From Alteromonas_E sp965248545 (GTDB lineage Bacteria; Pseudomonadota; Gammaproteobacteria; Enterobacterales; Alteromonadaceae), in contig OZ252110.1 of assembly GCA_965248545.1 (NCBI GenBank), positions 1-64,000 of the forward strand: DNA of 64,000 nucleotides, in the 5' to 3' direction. The notes beneath the pieces are model-generated. The model saw only the letters and a program-made list of their open reading frames with translations, did not search any database and was not told the origin of the DNA. The position numbers and the translations under genes are program-made. Below, in pieces: positions 36,499-45,521 of this stretch (position 1 is its first letter; each line of letters begins with the position of its first letter).

Positions 36499-37269
36499 TC
36501 AAAGTTGGCTTGAACTTCTCGCACTAGCGCCGACCGGCGAGAAATTTGGTTTTAAACGCCATTTCGGCTTAACCAGTGACAAAGGCACTTCTCGTTTACG
36601 CGCCAAGATAAAATAGGAGGAACCGCTCCAAGGCAGATACCGCTGACAAAAACGATTAAGCTTTTTCACCGGTGGTGTTTGACGATTCATAAACAACGAA
36701 AAATGTGCGAATTTGCGTTTTTCGATAATTTCAAAACCTAATAGATGCAACCAATCAATCACGCGGCCTTGACGAAAATAACGTGCTTGCGCCATCGCTG
36801 TTTTGCGTTTGTAGCGAACTGCATTGACCAAGCCATCAATACTAAAGGGGTTAAACCCAGTCAGCAGTACGTACCCATTCGGTGTAATTACACGGTCTAC
36901 TTCTCGCAAAATCTGATGCGGATCGGCAGCAAAATCCAGTTCGTGGGTGAGCAAAATAGCGTCTATGCTGTTTTCGACAAATGGCAACTCATCGCGACTG
37001 GAGAACAACGACGCAGCAGTGGACTTCCGCACGTCATCTTCATTTGCGTGAACACCAACTTCTTTTAATCGAACTTGGTGTTTGATTGTACAGTCAGACA
37101 ACTCAATTTCACTGCTCAAATTGCCCAGTTTTAATAGATGATACCCAAAGCACAAACGACTCCCCTCTCGACACACTTGCTGCACGGCTTGTTGCATCGC
37201 CATACCACTGGGCAAGTTTCGCCAACTTGCGGGGTAATGTGAATGCTTGTGTTCTAGAGCTGATTTCAT
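36499..37269 (-). CDS. SAM-dependent methyltransferase (YafS-like)
   Basis: A 256-residue protein from the ATG at 37267-37269; the longer upstream frame would overlap the gloB promoter. Class I methyltransferase features are seen: LPFVENSIDAILLTHELDFA, then REVDRVITPNGYVLLTGFNP. The N-terminal SAM loop is degenerate (LCFGYHLLKLGNL). It is divergent from gloB, as in E. coli, where yafS neighbours gloB and mltD. Substrate unknown. Confidence 0.85.
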   Translation of the reverse strand: MKSALEHKHSHYPASWRNLPSGMAMQQAVQQVCREGSRLCFGYHLLKLGNLSSEIELSDCTIKHQVRLKEVGVHANEDDVRKSTAASLFSSRDELPFVENSIDAILLTHELDFAADPHQILREVDRVITPNGYVLLTGFNPFSIDGLVNAVRYKRKTAMAQARYFRQGRVIDWLHLLGFEIIEKRKFAHFSLFMNRQTPPVKKLNRFCQRYLPWSGSSYFILARKREVPLSLVKPKWRLKPNFSPVGASARSSSQL

Positions 37270-37342
37270 CGGTGTTGCGTTGCACGCCCTTGGCTGAATC
37301 CTTATAGTACAGCATAAATAATCTACGAAGAGAATCATCACA

Positions 37343-38134
37343 GTGTCTCACTCATCGCTCCCAGACGGTTTACAGGTGTTTCCGATCCCAGCGTTCAGCG
37401 ATAACTATATTTGGTGCTTCTACAATGATGGTCACGCCATGGTTGTCGACCCTGGCGATGCCACGCCAGTTCTACAATTCATGCAAGATAAGGGATTAAC
37501 GCTGGATACCGTGCTAGTCACCCACCACCACGCTGATCATACTGGCGGTCTAAAGAAACTGCGCAGCGAATACCCTTCGCTGACGGTTATCGGTCCACAA
37601 AATCCCAAGATTGCCGGTTTAACCGAGCGAGTTACCGAGGGCCAAGCGATATCAATAGGTGTCTTGGACCTCCAGTTCGACGTCTTGGAATTGCCAGGAC
37701 ACACATTGGATCATATCGCCTTTGTTGGCCATGGCGGTGTGCTGTGTGGTGATACTTTATTTAGCGCAGGTTGTGGTCGACTTTTTGAAGGCACACCGTC
37801 GCAAATGATGAGCTCACTAGCGAAGCTGAGCGCACTACCAGACAGCACTAAGGTGTGGTGTACCCATGAGTACACGTTGGCCAATTTGCGCTTCGCAAAC
37901 GCGGTAGAGCCCAACAACCAAATGCTGAAAGCCTATACCGATTGGGCGCAAAATGAACGTGCTCATGAACGCCCTACACTGCCCAGCACGATTGGAGAAC
38001 AGAAAGCCGTGAACCCATTTTTACGTGCGCACAGTGATGAGGTAAAACAAACCGCTCAACAACAGTCAGAATTAGCCCTGAATACTGAACTCGACGTGTT
38101 TACAGCAGTCAGACGCTGGAAAGATAATTTCTAG
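37343..38134 (+). CDS. gloB: hydroxyacylglutathione hydrolase (glyoxalase II)
   Basis: A 263-residue metallo-beta-lactamase-fold enzyme starting at a GTG. The binuclear metal site motif THHHADHTGG is at residues 60-69, with further ligands in ELPGHTLDH and LCGDTLFSAGCGRLFEGTPS. The C-terminal GloB domain carries NPFLRAHSDEV. It hydrolyses S-lactoylglutathione to lactate and glutathione in methylglyoxal detoxification. Confidence 0.96.
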   Translation: MSHSSLPDGLQVFPIPAFSDNYIWCFYNDGHAMVVDPGDATPVLQFMQDKGLTLDTVLVTHHHADHTGGLKKLRSEYPSLTVIGPQNPKIAGLTERVTEGQAISIGVLDLQFDVLELPGHTLDHIAFVGHGGVLCGDTLFSAGCGRLFEGTPSQMMSSLAKLSALPDSTKVWCTHEYTLANLRFANAVEPNNQMLKAYTDWAQNERAHERPTLPSTIGEQKAVNPFLRAHSDEVKQTAQQQSELALNTELDVFTAVRRWKDNF

Positions 38135-38140
38135 TCTGAA

Positions 38141-38169
38141 TTAACAAGCTGTATGAAAAACGCTACACT
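38141..38169 (+). promoter_or_regulatory. sigma-70-type promoter for mltD
   Basis: TTAACA at 38141-38146 and TACACT at 38164-38169 are separated by exactly 17 bp, in the gap between gloB and mltD. Confidence 0.5.
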
Positions 38170-38255
38170 GTGAATCTTGTGTGACGGTTTTCAGATCGTA
38201 AAAAAGCTATCAAAAACGTTGCTTACACGTTGTTAAATTAAGGAACCAATTGTCG

Positions 38256-39857
38256 ATGAAATCAATTGTAATGGGTGGCATTGTTGCGCTGTCATTAGGT
38301 CTGAGTGGCTGCGTTGTAACAGAAACAGCAGAGCCATCGGCAGCTGAACTTGCCAACACAACTGTTCCTGAGGCGTCCCCAGATGAAGGCGTATTGGAAA
38401 TCGTTCACCCTGTTGAACCGGTTGAGTTTGAAGTAGCTGAACCAATTGAAGTTGAACCCGAAATTGAACCTAATCTATGGCAGCATGCCGCAAATCAATT
38501 CACCTTCGAAATTCCCGATAACAAGCGCGTCACCGCGCAAAAGAACTGGTATCTGAGACACCCGAGTTACATGCAGCGCGTTTCCAAACGCGCCACGCCG
38601 TTTTTGTATCATATCGTTGAGCAAATCGAACAGCACAATATGCCGATGGAGTTGGTATTATTACCCATCGTAGAGAGTGCGTTCGATCCCTTTGCTTATT
38701 CGCACGGCAGCGCGGCTGGCATGTGGCAGTTTATCGAAGGCACTGGCAAACGATTCGGGTTAAAGCAAACGTGGTGGTACGACGGACGTCGCGATGCGAT
38801 TGCCTCGACCGAGGCCGCAATGAAGTACCTCGCGTATTTGCATAAGTTTTTTGACGGTAATTGGTTACACGCTTTAGCCGCTTATAACAGTGGCGAAGGC
38901 AGAGTTCGCAATGCGATCCGCAAAAACAAACGCTTGGGTAAGCCCACTGATTTTTGGTCGCTGTCATTACCGCGAGAAACCCGTGCATATGTACCTAAAC
39001 TATTAGCATTGGCAGACATACTTAAAAACAAAGACCAGTACGACTTTGCATGGCCAGTGATCAACAATGCGCCAGCCATCGACATCATAGATATTGGTGG
39101 TCAAATTGATCTTGCCCTAGCTGCCGATATTGCCGGCATGAGCGTAAAGGAATTGTCGGCGTTAAATCCAGGATACAATCGCTGGGCGACGGATCCAGAT
39201 GGCCCTCATCAGCTAGTATTACCCTTAGACAAAGCCGGAGCCTTTCAAACTGAATTGGCAAAGCTGGATGACAGTGAGCGATTAAACTGGGAGCGTCATC
39301 ATATCCGTAGTGGTGACAGTCTGATTAAGATCGCAAAGCAATACCACACTACAGTCGATGTGATTCGACAAGTTAACGGGATTCGCGGCAATTCCATTCG
39401 TGCAGGCGATTACATGTTAGTCCCTGTCGCCTTGAAAGCCCTAGACACCTATGTTTTATCCAACGACCAGCGATTAGCTTCATTGCAAAATCGCTCGCGT
39501 AAAGGCCATCAAATTACTCATACCGTGACCCGTGGTGACACACTATGGGACTTATCACGAAAGTACGATGTATCGACCCGTACCTTAGCTAAATGGAACG
39601 GTATGGCACCAGGCGACACCCTGCGTCCGGGCAAGAAGCTAGTTGTGTGGTTGGAAGAAGGTAACAGCAATCTAACGACAGTAACGCGCAAGCTGACGTA
39701 CACTGTGCGCCGTGGCGACTCTCTGTCGCGCATCGCCAGTAAGTTTAAGGTGCGAGTATCACAGCTGAAGCAATGGAATAGCTTGGAGAACCAGAAGTAT
39801 TTGCAGCCTGGTCAGAAGCTGACTGTCATTGTGGACGTTGCTGAAGTCGCTAGCTAA
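38256..39857 (+). CDS. mltD: membrane-bound lytic murein transglycosylase D
   Basis: A 533-residue protein from the ATG at 38256 (a TTG two codons earlier is the alternative). The lipobox LSGC puts a lipidated Cys at about residue 17. The SLT domain has the catalytic Glu140 in LPIVESAFDPFAYSHGSAAG and the GMWQF and ALAAYNSGEGRV motifs. Three LysM repeats occupy the C-terminal third (HIRSGDSLIKIAKQYHTT; TVTRGDTLWDLSRKYDVST; TVRRGDSLSRIASKFKVRV). It cleaves peptidoglycan at the outer membrane's inner face. Confidence 0.95.
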   Translation: MKSIVMGGIVALSLGLSGCVVTETAEPSAAELANTTVPEASPDEGVLEIVHPVEPVEFEVAEPIEVEPEIEPNLWQHAANQFTFEIPDNKRVTAQKNWYLRHPSYMQRVSKRATPFLYHIVEQIEQHNMPMELVLLPIVESAFDPFAYSHGSAAGMWQFIEGTGKRFGLKQTWWYDGRRDAIASTEAAMKYLAYLHKFFDGNWLHALAAYNSGEGRVRNAIRKNKRLGKPTDFWSLSLPRETRAYVPKLLALADILKNKDQYDFAWPVINNAPAIDIIDIGGQIDLALAADIAGMSVKELSALNPGYNRWATDPDGPHQLVLPLDKAGAFQTELAKLDDSERLNWERHHIRSGDSLIKIAKQYHTTVDVIRQVNGIRGNSIRAGDYMLVPVALKALDTYVLSNDQRLASLQNRSRKGHQITHTVTRGDTLWDLSRKYDVSTRTLAKWNGMAPGDTLRPGKKLVVWLEEGNSNLTTVTRKLTYTVRRGDSLSRIASKFKVRVSQLKQWNSLENQKYLQPGQKLTVIVDVAEVAS

Positions 39858-39868
39858 AGGTCACCGCT

Positions 39869-40927
39869 ATGTTGCGCATCAACCGCGAAAACTTGCGTGC
39901 CAGCCATGAAGGCCCGTGGTTATTGCTTGACCTTGCGATGCTCGGTTTGTTGTTCATCAACCTACTGTGGCTGGTCTTTGATGCGCTGTTCGCAACAGAT
40001 TTTGTGAACCAAGCACTGGTTAAATGGACACCCAACTTTGTTGCTGGTTACCAACCGCTGCACGAAAATTTTCTACTGGTTGACTTAGTCTTTATTTCCA
40101 TATTTTTGTCAGAATTTTTTGTTCGCTGGGTCGCTGCGATCAAACGAAAAACATACCTACGTTGGTATTTCTTTCCGTTTATCCATTGGTATGATTTGGT
40201 TGGTTGTATTCCCATGGGTGGGACACGGATCTTCCGTTTTTTACGCATTATCTCGATCCTACACAGGCTGCACAAATTCAAAATAATCGACTTAAATGAT
40301 ACTGCCCTATTTCGTTTCATTGCGTTTTATTACGACGTTTTTGTCGAAGAACTCAGCGATAGAATTGTCGTTAAAGTGCTGAGCGACGCACAAAAGGATA
40401 TCAGTGCTGGATCGCCGTTAATCGAAGACGTCGTCGAGCAAGTGTTATCGCCCAGACGGCCGGTTATTACTCAGTGGGCCTCATCAACGTTAAATCATAT
40501 TGGCCACTCGATCATGCATCCCGAACACGGGAAAGTCGTGCGTCAACACGTACTAGACAGCGTAGGGAAAGCCATACGCAATAACGATCACGTCGCGGCG
40601 ATGAAGATTGTCCCAGTCGTTGGCAGTACGATTGAAAAAACGTTAGAAGCTGCGGTGACGGATATCGTCACACAATCCATTATCAATCTGCTCAATGATC
40701 TCACGCCAGAGCAAGTCGAAGAGTTTATTGCCAACGGTCTAGAACAAGAGACTGCGGCAGAACAGGCATTGGACAAAGAGGTGTTGTTAGTGGTGAATGA
40801 GGTGCTTGAACTGGTCAAACACCATATCAGTGATAAACGCTGGAAAATAGAGCTTGAGGCGCGGCGTCAACAGCGTGAAACCGCACAATCTGAAAACGTT
40901 ATAGACGACGCCAGGTCGTCCCAGTAG
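39869..40927 (+). CDS. voltage-sensor-like ion transporter domain protein without a pore
   Basis: A 352-residue protein with four hydrophobic helices in the first 150 residues. The last has an S4-like spacing of basic residues (RIFRFLRIISILHRLHKFKI). No pore loop or selectivity filter follows; instead there are about 200 residues of soluble helical sequence (AMKIVPVVGSTIEKTLEAAV). Proteins like this are often labelled ion transporter. AAGG lies 8 bases before the ATG, and the gene is 11 bp after mltD, so they are probably cotranscribed. The last 29 bases overlap the 3' end of cysS on the other strand. Confidence 0.75.
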   Translation: MLRINRENLRASHEGPWLLLDLAMLGLLFINLLWLVFDALFATDFVNQALVKWTPNFVAGYQPLHENFLLVDLVFISIFLSEFFVRWVAAIKRKTYLRWYFFPFIHWYDLVGCIPMGGTRIFRFLRIISILHRLHKFKIIDLNDTALFRFIAFYYDVFVEELSDRIVVKVLSDAQKDISAGSPLIEDVVEQVLSPRRPVITQWASSTLNHIGHSIMHPEHGKVVRQHVLDSVGKAIRNNDHVAAMKIVPVVGSTIEKTLEAAVTDIVTQSIINLLNDLTPEQVEEFIANGLEQETAAEQALDKEVLLVVNEVLELVKHHISDKRWKIELEARRQQRETAQSENVIDDARSSQ

Positions 40928-42275
40928 GTCCATCTTCTAGCTCGACGTTGAGTGCTTTCAGAGCATCGCGTGCAGCATCGGCAGCACCCCAATCTTTGTC
41001 AGCACGGGCTTGATTGCGCTTCATGATCAAGGCTTCAATCTCAGCCACATCGTCACTTGCGTCACCTTGTAAGTAGGCAACTGGATCATTTTGTAACACG
41101 CCCAACACCCCGCCCAAGTGCACTAAGACCTGGGCATATTTGCCCGCGTCTTGTCCGTCTACTTTGGCTTTGTTGAGGTCTTTTGCGACCTCAAACAACA
41201 CCGCATAGGCTTCAGGCATATTCAAATCATCGTCCATGGCCGCATTGAATTTGTCTAGATAACCGCCGAAGGTAACATCTGTGCTGGTATCTGGCTCCAC
41301 ATCGCGCAGAGCTGTATACAAACGCTCAAGACCAGCTCTAGCTTGCATAATGTTGTCTTCAGAATAGCTCAACTGACTGCGATAATGCGCTGACATCAAA
41401 AAGAACCGTAATGTTTCAGCATCGTGCTGCTGGAGTACATCGCGCAAGGTGAAAAAGTTGCCTAAAGATTTCGACATCTTTTCATCGTCAACCTGAACCA
41501 TGCCAGTGTGCATCCACACATTCACATACGGCGTATCAAACGCACAGCATGACTGCGCGATCTCATTCTCGTGGTGTGGAAAGGTTAAATCAGAGCCGCC
41601 ACCATGGATATCGAAATGATCGCCCAAATGCTTATGATTCATTGCCGAGCACTCAATATGCCAGCCTGGACGGCCTCTGCCCCATGGAGAATCCCAATAT
41701 GGCTCGCCGGGTTTCGCTGCCTTCCAAAGGACAAAATCCATCGCATCACGTTTGTGCTCATCCACATCCACACGCGCACCTGCGTTCAGCTGCGTTAAGT
41801 CTTGCTTACTCAATTGGCCGTACTGTTCGAATGTGGCTACTTCAAATAGAACATCACCGGTTTCTGTCGCATATGCGTGACCTTTATTTTCCAATCGCTC
41901 AATCAATTCGATGATTTCCTGCATGTGCGTCGTTACACGCGGTTCAATATCTGCTGGAAGCAAGTTAATTGCATCAAAGTCTTCGTGCATCATTGCGATG
42001 GTGCGTTCGGTCAGCTCATCTGGCGTTTCACCGTTTTCGTTCGCGCGCTTGATAATTTTGTCATCTACATCGGTGATATTTCTGACGTATGTGACATCCA
42101 TACCGCGAGAGCGCATATAGCGCACTAGTACATCAAAGCTCAGATACGTGCGGGCATGTCCCATATGACACAGGTCGTACACTGTAATTCCACACACGTA
42201 TAGGCCAACTTTGTTTTCCTGACGTGGAACAAAAAGCTCTTTTTGGCGAGTGCGTGTATTGAATAAGTGCAACAT
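40899..42275 (-). CDS. cysS: cysteinyl-tRNA synthetase
   Basis: A 458-residue class I synthetase. It has the HIGH-type motif CHMGHAR, the zinc-ligand region (CGITVYDLCHMGH and WHIECSAMNHKHLGDHFDIH), and the KMSKS loop EKMSKSLGNFF. The C-terminal anticodon-binding domain ends ELEDGPTGTTWRRL. It is divergent from ppiB, a neighbour pair common in Gammaproteobacteria. Confidence 0.98.
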   Translation of the reverse strand: MLHLFNTRTRQKELFVPRQENKVGLYVCGITVYDLCHMGHARTYLSFDVLVRYMRSRGMDVTYVRNITDVDDKIIKRANENGETPDELTERTIAMMHEDFDAINLLPADIEPRVTTHMQEIIELIERLENKGHAYATETGDVLFEVATFEQYGQLSKQDLTQLNAGARVDVDEHKRDAMDFVLWKAAKPGEPYWDSPWGRGRPGWHIECSAMNHKHLGDHFDIHGGGSDLTFPHHENEIAQSCCAFDTPYVNVWMHTGMVQVDDEKMSKSLGNFFTLRDVLQQHDAETLRFFLMSAHYRSQLSYSEDNIMQARAGLERLYTALRDVEPDTSTDVTFGGYLDKFNAAMDDDLNMPEAYAVLFEVAKDLNKAKVDGQDAGKYAQVLVHLGGVLGVLQNDPVAYLQGDASDDVAEIEALIMKRNQARADKDWGAADAARDALKALNVELEDGPTGTTWRRL

Positions 42276-42412
42276 AAAAAAGTTTTACCTGTATCGTTAA
42301 TTCGGTCGCGCAGTGTAGCAAATTGAGCGCGGCTGTACAGCGCCATTATAGGGCTTTGGAAGATTAGAGATTACTGTTAAACTGCTGCAAATTTTGAATT
42401 TGGAATATCCCG

Positions 42413-42907
42413 ATGATTACATTTCACACTTCAATGGGCGACATCACCCTTACATTGTTTACTGACAAAGCACCTAAGACCGTAGAGAACTTCCTACGTT
42501 ATGCTAACGAAGGCTTCTTTGACGGCACAATTTTTCACCGCATTATCCCCAACTTTATGGTTCAAGGCGGTGGCATGACAGTTGATATGGAGCAAAAAGA
42601 AACACACGCACCAGTCGACAATGAAGCGAACAATGGCGTGGCAAACAAGCGCGGTACGATTGCAATGGCACGTACAAACGACCCTCACAGTGCCACAGCT
42701 CAGTTCTTTATCAACTCTGTTGACAACGATTTCTTGGATTTTAAAAGCGAAACCATGAATGGTTGGGGCTACTGCGCATTCGGTGAGGTAACCGACGGCA
42801 TGGACGTAGTTGATGCAATGGCTGGTGTGAAAACGGGCAATCACGGATTCCATCAAGATGTTCCGGAAGAGCCAATTATCATTAACTCAGTGACGGTTTC
42901 GGCGTAA
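42413..42907 (+). CDS. ppiB: peptidyl-prolyl cis-trans isomerase B (cyclophilin)
   Basis: A 164-residue cytoplasmic cyclophilin without a signal peptide. The catalytic region is seen in FFDGTIFHRIIPNFMVQGGG and in ATAQFFINSVDND with the expected Arg and Phe residues. It assists proline isomerisation in protein folding. A hairpin lies downstream and lpxH follows about 100 bp later, as in E. coli. Confidence 0.96.
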   Translation: MITFHTSMGDITLTLFTDKAPKTVENFLRYANEGFFDGTIFHRIIPNFMVQGGGMTVDMEQKETHAPVDNEANNGVANKRGTIAMARTNDPHSATAQFFINSVDNDFLDFKSETMNGWGYCAFGEVTDGMDVVDAMAGVKTGNHGFHQDVPEEPIIINSVTVSA

Positions 42908-42922
42908 TCCTGGCACTTTTAT

Positions 42923-42954
42923 ACAGGTAAGCGAACACGAATTCGTTTGCCTGT
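42923..42954 (+). terminator. hairpin after ppiB
   Basis: ACAGGTAAGCGAA and TTCGTTTGCCTGT form a 13-bp stem with two G-T-type mismatches around a short loop. No good T tract follows, so it may be a weak terminator or an RNA-stabilising hairpin. Confidence 0.4.
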
Positions 42955-43010
42955 AAAGCCTTTCTCTTAATTCATTACACTTGTTCACATAGGCTGTTGT
43001 AGGACGCATT

Positions 43011-43739
43011 ATGGCATTTACCTATTTTATTTCTGATCTTCACCTTGGCGAAGATTTTCCAGAGATAACGGCCTGCTTTGAAACCTTCATGCGGGATAAG
43101 GCGCCACACGCAGACGCCCTATACGTACTAGGTGACCTGTTCGAGTTATGGTTAGGTGATGATAATGTCACGCCGTTTAACACCCATATAGCAAGCTTGT
43201 TCAAGCGCCTATCGGACACCACCCCTGTGTACTTTATTCATGGCAATCGAGATTTTGCCATCGGCCAAGAATATGCCGATAAAGCCGGTTTCACTATTCT
43301 CGACGAACAAACCGTCATCGATCTGTATGGGACCCCTACGTTACTATTGCACGGTGACGAAATGTGTACACAAGATATTGAATACCAGAAGTTTCGCGCT
43401 CGAGCTCGAACCAAATGGTGGCAAGGTATTATGGGGGCACTGCCATTACCCTTACGCCGTTATTTGGCGAACAGGGGTAGGAATAAAAGTAAGAATAACA
43501 AAATGCGTCTGGCTGATAGCATAATGGACGTCACGCCGGAAGCTGTGCTGGAAACCTTTGAAAAACATAAGGTTCAAGTGATGATCCACGGCCATACTCA
43601 TCGTCCCGCGGTGCACCAATTAACAGCCAACGGCAACGATGCTAAGCGCATTGTTTTGGGTGACTGGTACGACCAAGGCAGTGTGTTAGTCGCCACACCT
43701 CAAGAATTAAATTTAGAAAATTTGGCTTTTTCAAACTGA
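43011..43739 (+). CDS. lpxH: UDP-2,3-diacylglucosamine diphosphatase
   Basis: A 242-residue calcineurin-like phosphoesterase with the family's metal motifs: SDLHLGEDFPE, VLGDLFELWLGDD, HGNRDFAIG, LLHGDEMCT and the terminal HGHTHRPAVH. It hydrolyses UDP-2,3-diacylglucosamine to lipid X in lipid A synthesis at the inner membrane. It is located after ppiB, as in E. coli. Confidence 0.96.
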   Translation: MAFTYFISDLHLGEDFPEITACFETFMRDKAPHADALYVLGDLFELWLGDDNVTPFNTHIASLFKRLSDTTPVYFIHGNRDFAIGQEYADKAGFTILDEQTVIDLYGTPTLLLHGDEMCTQDIEYQKFRARARTKWWQGIMGALPLPLRRYLANRGRNKSKNNKMRLADSIMDVTPEAVLETFEKHKVQVMIHGHTHRPAVHQLTANGNDAKRIVLGDWYDQGSVLVATPQELNLENLAFSN

Positions 43740-43822
43740 TCACGCTGTAAGCCACGTCATCAAAAGCCTGTCATAAATCCTTAAATTTTAAGTAATAAAT
43801 AGTCAATAAATCCTTCAAATTT

Positions 43823-43856
43823 GTTTCAAGTTTTTGTCACAAACCAAGCCTAGTCT
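43823..43856 (+). promoter_or_regulatory. Pho-box-like promoter before the alkaline phosphatases
   Basis: GTTTCAAGTTTTTGTCAC (43823-43840) has two 7-mers spaced 11 bp, with a good TTGTCAC second half. A TAGTCT hexamer begins 10 bp later at 43851, the spacing used by PhoB-activated promoters. A second partial match, CTGTCATAAATCC, lies at 43768-43780. Confidence 0.5.
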
Positions 43857-43925
43857 CGTAGCGTTTGCTGTGGAGACCCACGCTTCCACAGTCAATTCAT
43901 CACAAAAAACTATAGGACAAAACCA

Positions 43926-45509
43926 ATGAAACTGATGTGGAAAGGTGCCGTTAGCGCGTTGGCGTTAGCGATCTCGACAAGCATGCACGCTAGCGTCATC
44001 CCTGAACACCAGAGCCAAAACGCTTGGTACACGGGCGCTCAATCAACAATTGCAAGTAAACTCAATGTAGACAACAGCTTACGTGCGAAAAACGTAATCT
44101 TGTTTGTCGGCGATGGCATGGGTATCTCTACCTTAACCTCTGCTCGTATCTTCGAAGGTCAGTTGAATGGCAATCCCGGTGAAGAAGGCTATCTAAGCTT
44201 CGAAACCTTTCCTCATACGGCTTTAGTCAAAACGTATAACGTCGACGCTCAAACGCCAGATTCCGCAGGCACCATGACAGCGATGATGTCGGGCCTAAAA
44301 ACGGACGTTGGGGTAATCGGGGTTGATGAAGATATTGAACGCGGTAACTGCTCTACAGTCGCGGGTAATGAGGTTATTACCGCACTTGAACTTGCAGAAA
44401 TCAAAGGTTTATCGACTGGCGTTATTTCCACTGCACGCATCACGCATGCGACGCCTGCAGCAACCTACTCTAAGTCAGCTGACCGCAACTGGGAAGACAT
44501 CTCTGACATGCCAGAAGATGCCGTAACTGAAGGTTGTGTTGATATCGCTGATCAGTTGGTTAATTTCGAATCTTACCTCGAAGGCCGATACACAGGTGTT
44601 GACGTAGACGGGATCGAAGTCGCAATGGGCGGTGGCCGTCGTCATTTCCTACCTAAGGATGAAGCCTACAATAGTCCAGATGCCTCAAGCTCGGTTGAGG
44701 GCGATCGCACAGACGGTCGTGACCTAACGGCTGAATGGCAAGAAAAATACGATAATGGCGTATATGTATTCGATCAAACCGGTTTCGACGCGATAGACCC
44801 AGCCTCTACTGAGCGCGTGTTTGGACTATTTAACGAATCACACATGCAATACGAAGCAGACCGCGGTAACGATATCGCCGGCGAGCCATCACTCAGTGAA
44901 ATGACGGGCAAAGCGATCGATATCCTTGACAATAACGACCAAGGTTTCTTCTTGATGGTTGAATCCGGTCGAATCGATCACTCTCACCACGCAGGCAGTG
45001 CTTACGGTGCGTTGACAGACACGATTGAATTCGCCAAAGCAGTGAAAATGGCATACGAAAATACCGACCCAAGTGACACCTTAATCTTGGTGACAGCTGA
45101 CCATGGTCACGTATTCACGATTGCCGGTTATCCCAAGCGTGGTAACCCTATTCTAGGCAAAGTCGTTGGGGTTGGTTCAGAAGACCCTGCAATGGCTGCT
45201 GATGGTATGCCCTACACGACTTTGGGCTATACAAATGGCCGAGGCTTCCGCGACTTTGGTGATGAAACTAACGCTGACGCGACGTACGGATTAGACCCCG
45301 ATGCGGGCCGTAAAGACCTAACTACGGTTGATACCGAATCAACAGGCTACCACCAAGAAGCCCTTATTCCTACTTCCTCGGAAACGCACTCTGGCGAAGA
45401 TATTTCGCTACACGCCTCTGGCCCCGGCTCTCAGCTAGTTCAAGGTGTGGTCGAGCAAAACGTGGTATTCCACCTGATTAACCAATCACTAGGTCTCATT
45501 GAAGAGTAA
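43926..45509 (+). CDS. secreted alkaline phosphatase
   Basis: A 527-residue PhoA-fold enzyme with signal peptide (MKLMWKGAVSALALAISTSM, cleavage after HA). The metal site starts at VGDGMG (Asp63), and the catalytic Ser113 is in PDSAGTMTAMMSG. Further ligands are seen in ESGRIDHSHHAG and TADHGHVFT, and the late His in ETHSGEDI. It hydrolyses phosphomonoesters in the periplasm or medium with Zn and Mg. It is followed 12 bp later by a close paralogue, so both are probably one transcript under phosphate control. Confidence 0.95.
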   Translation: MKLMWKGAVSALALAISTSMHASVIPEHQSQNAWYTGAQSTIASKLNVDNSLRAKNVILFVGDGMGISTLTSARIFEGQLNGNPGEEGYLSFETFPHTALVKTYNVDAQTPDSAGTMTAMMSGLKTDVGVIGVDEDIERGNCSTVAGNEVITALELAEIKGLSTGVISTARITHATPAATYSKSADRNWEDISDMPEDAVTEGCVDIADQLVNFESYLEGRYTGVDVDGIEVAMGGGRRHFLPKDEAYNSPDASSSVEGDRTDGRDLTAEWQEKYDNGVYVFDQTGFDAIDPASTERVFGLFNESHMQYEADRGNDIAGEPSLSEMTGKAIDILDNNDQGFFLMVESGRIDHSHHAGSAYGALTDTIEFAKAVKMAYENTDPSDTLILVTADHGHVFTIAGYPKRGNPILGKVVGVGSEDPAMAADGMPYTTLGYTNGRGFRDFGDETNADATYGLDPDAGRKDLTTVDTESTGYHQEALIPTSSETHSGEDISLHASGPGSQLVQGVVEQNVVFHLINQSLGLIEE

Positions 45510-45521
45510 GCGAGTAGAAAA

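Noticed and set aside
42923..42954. Riboswitch between ppiB and lpxH
   Set aside because: It is one simple hairpin near the ppiB stop, with no conserved aptamer features.
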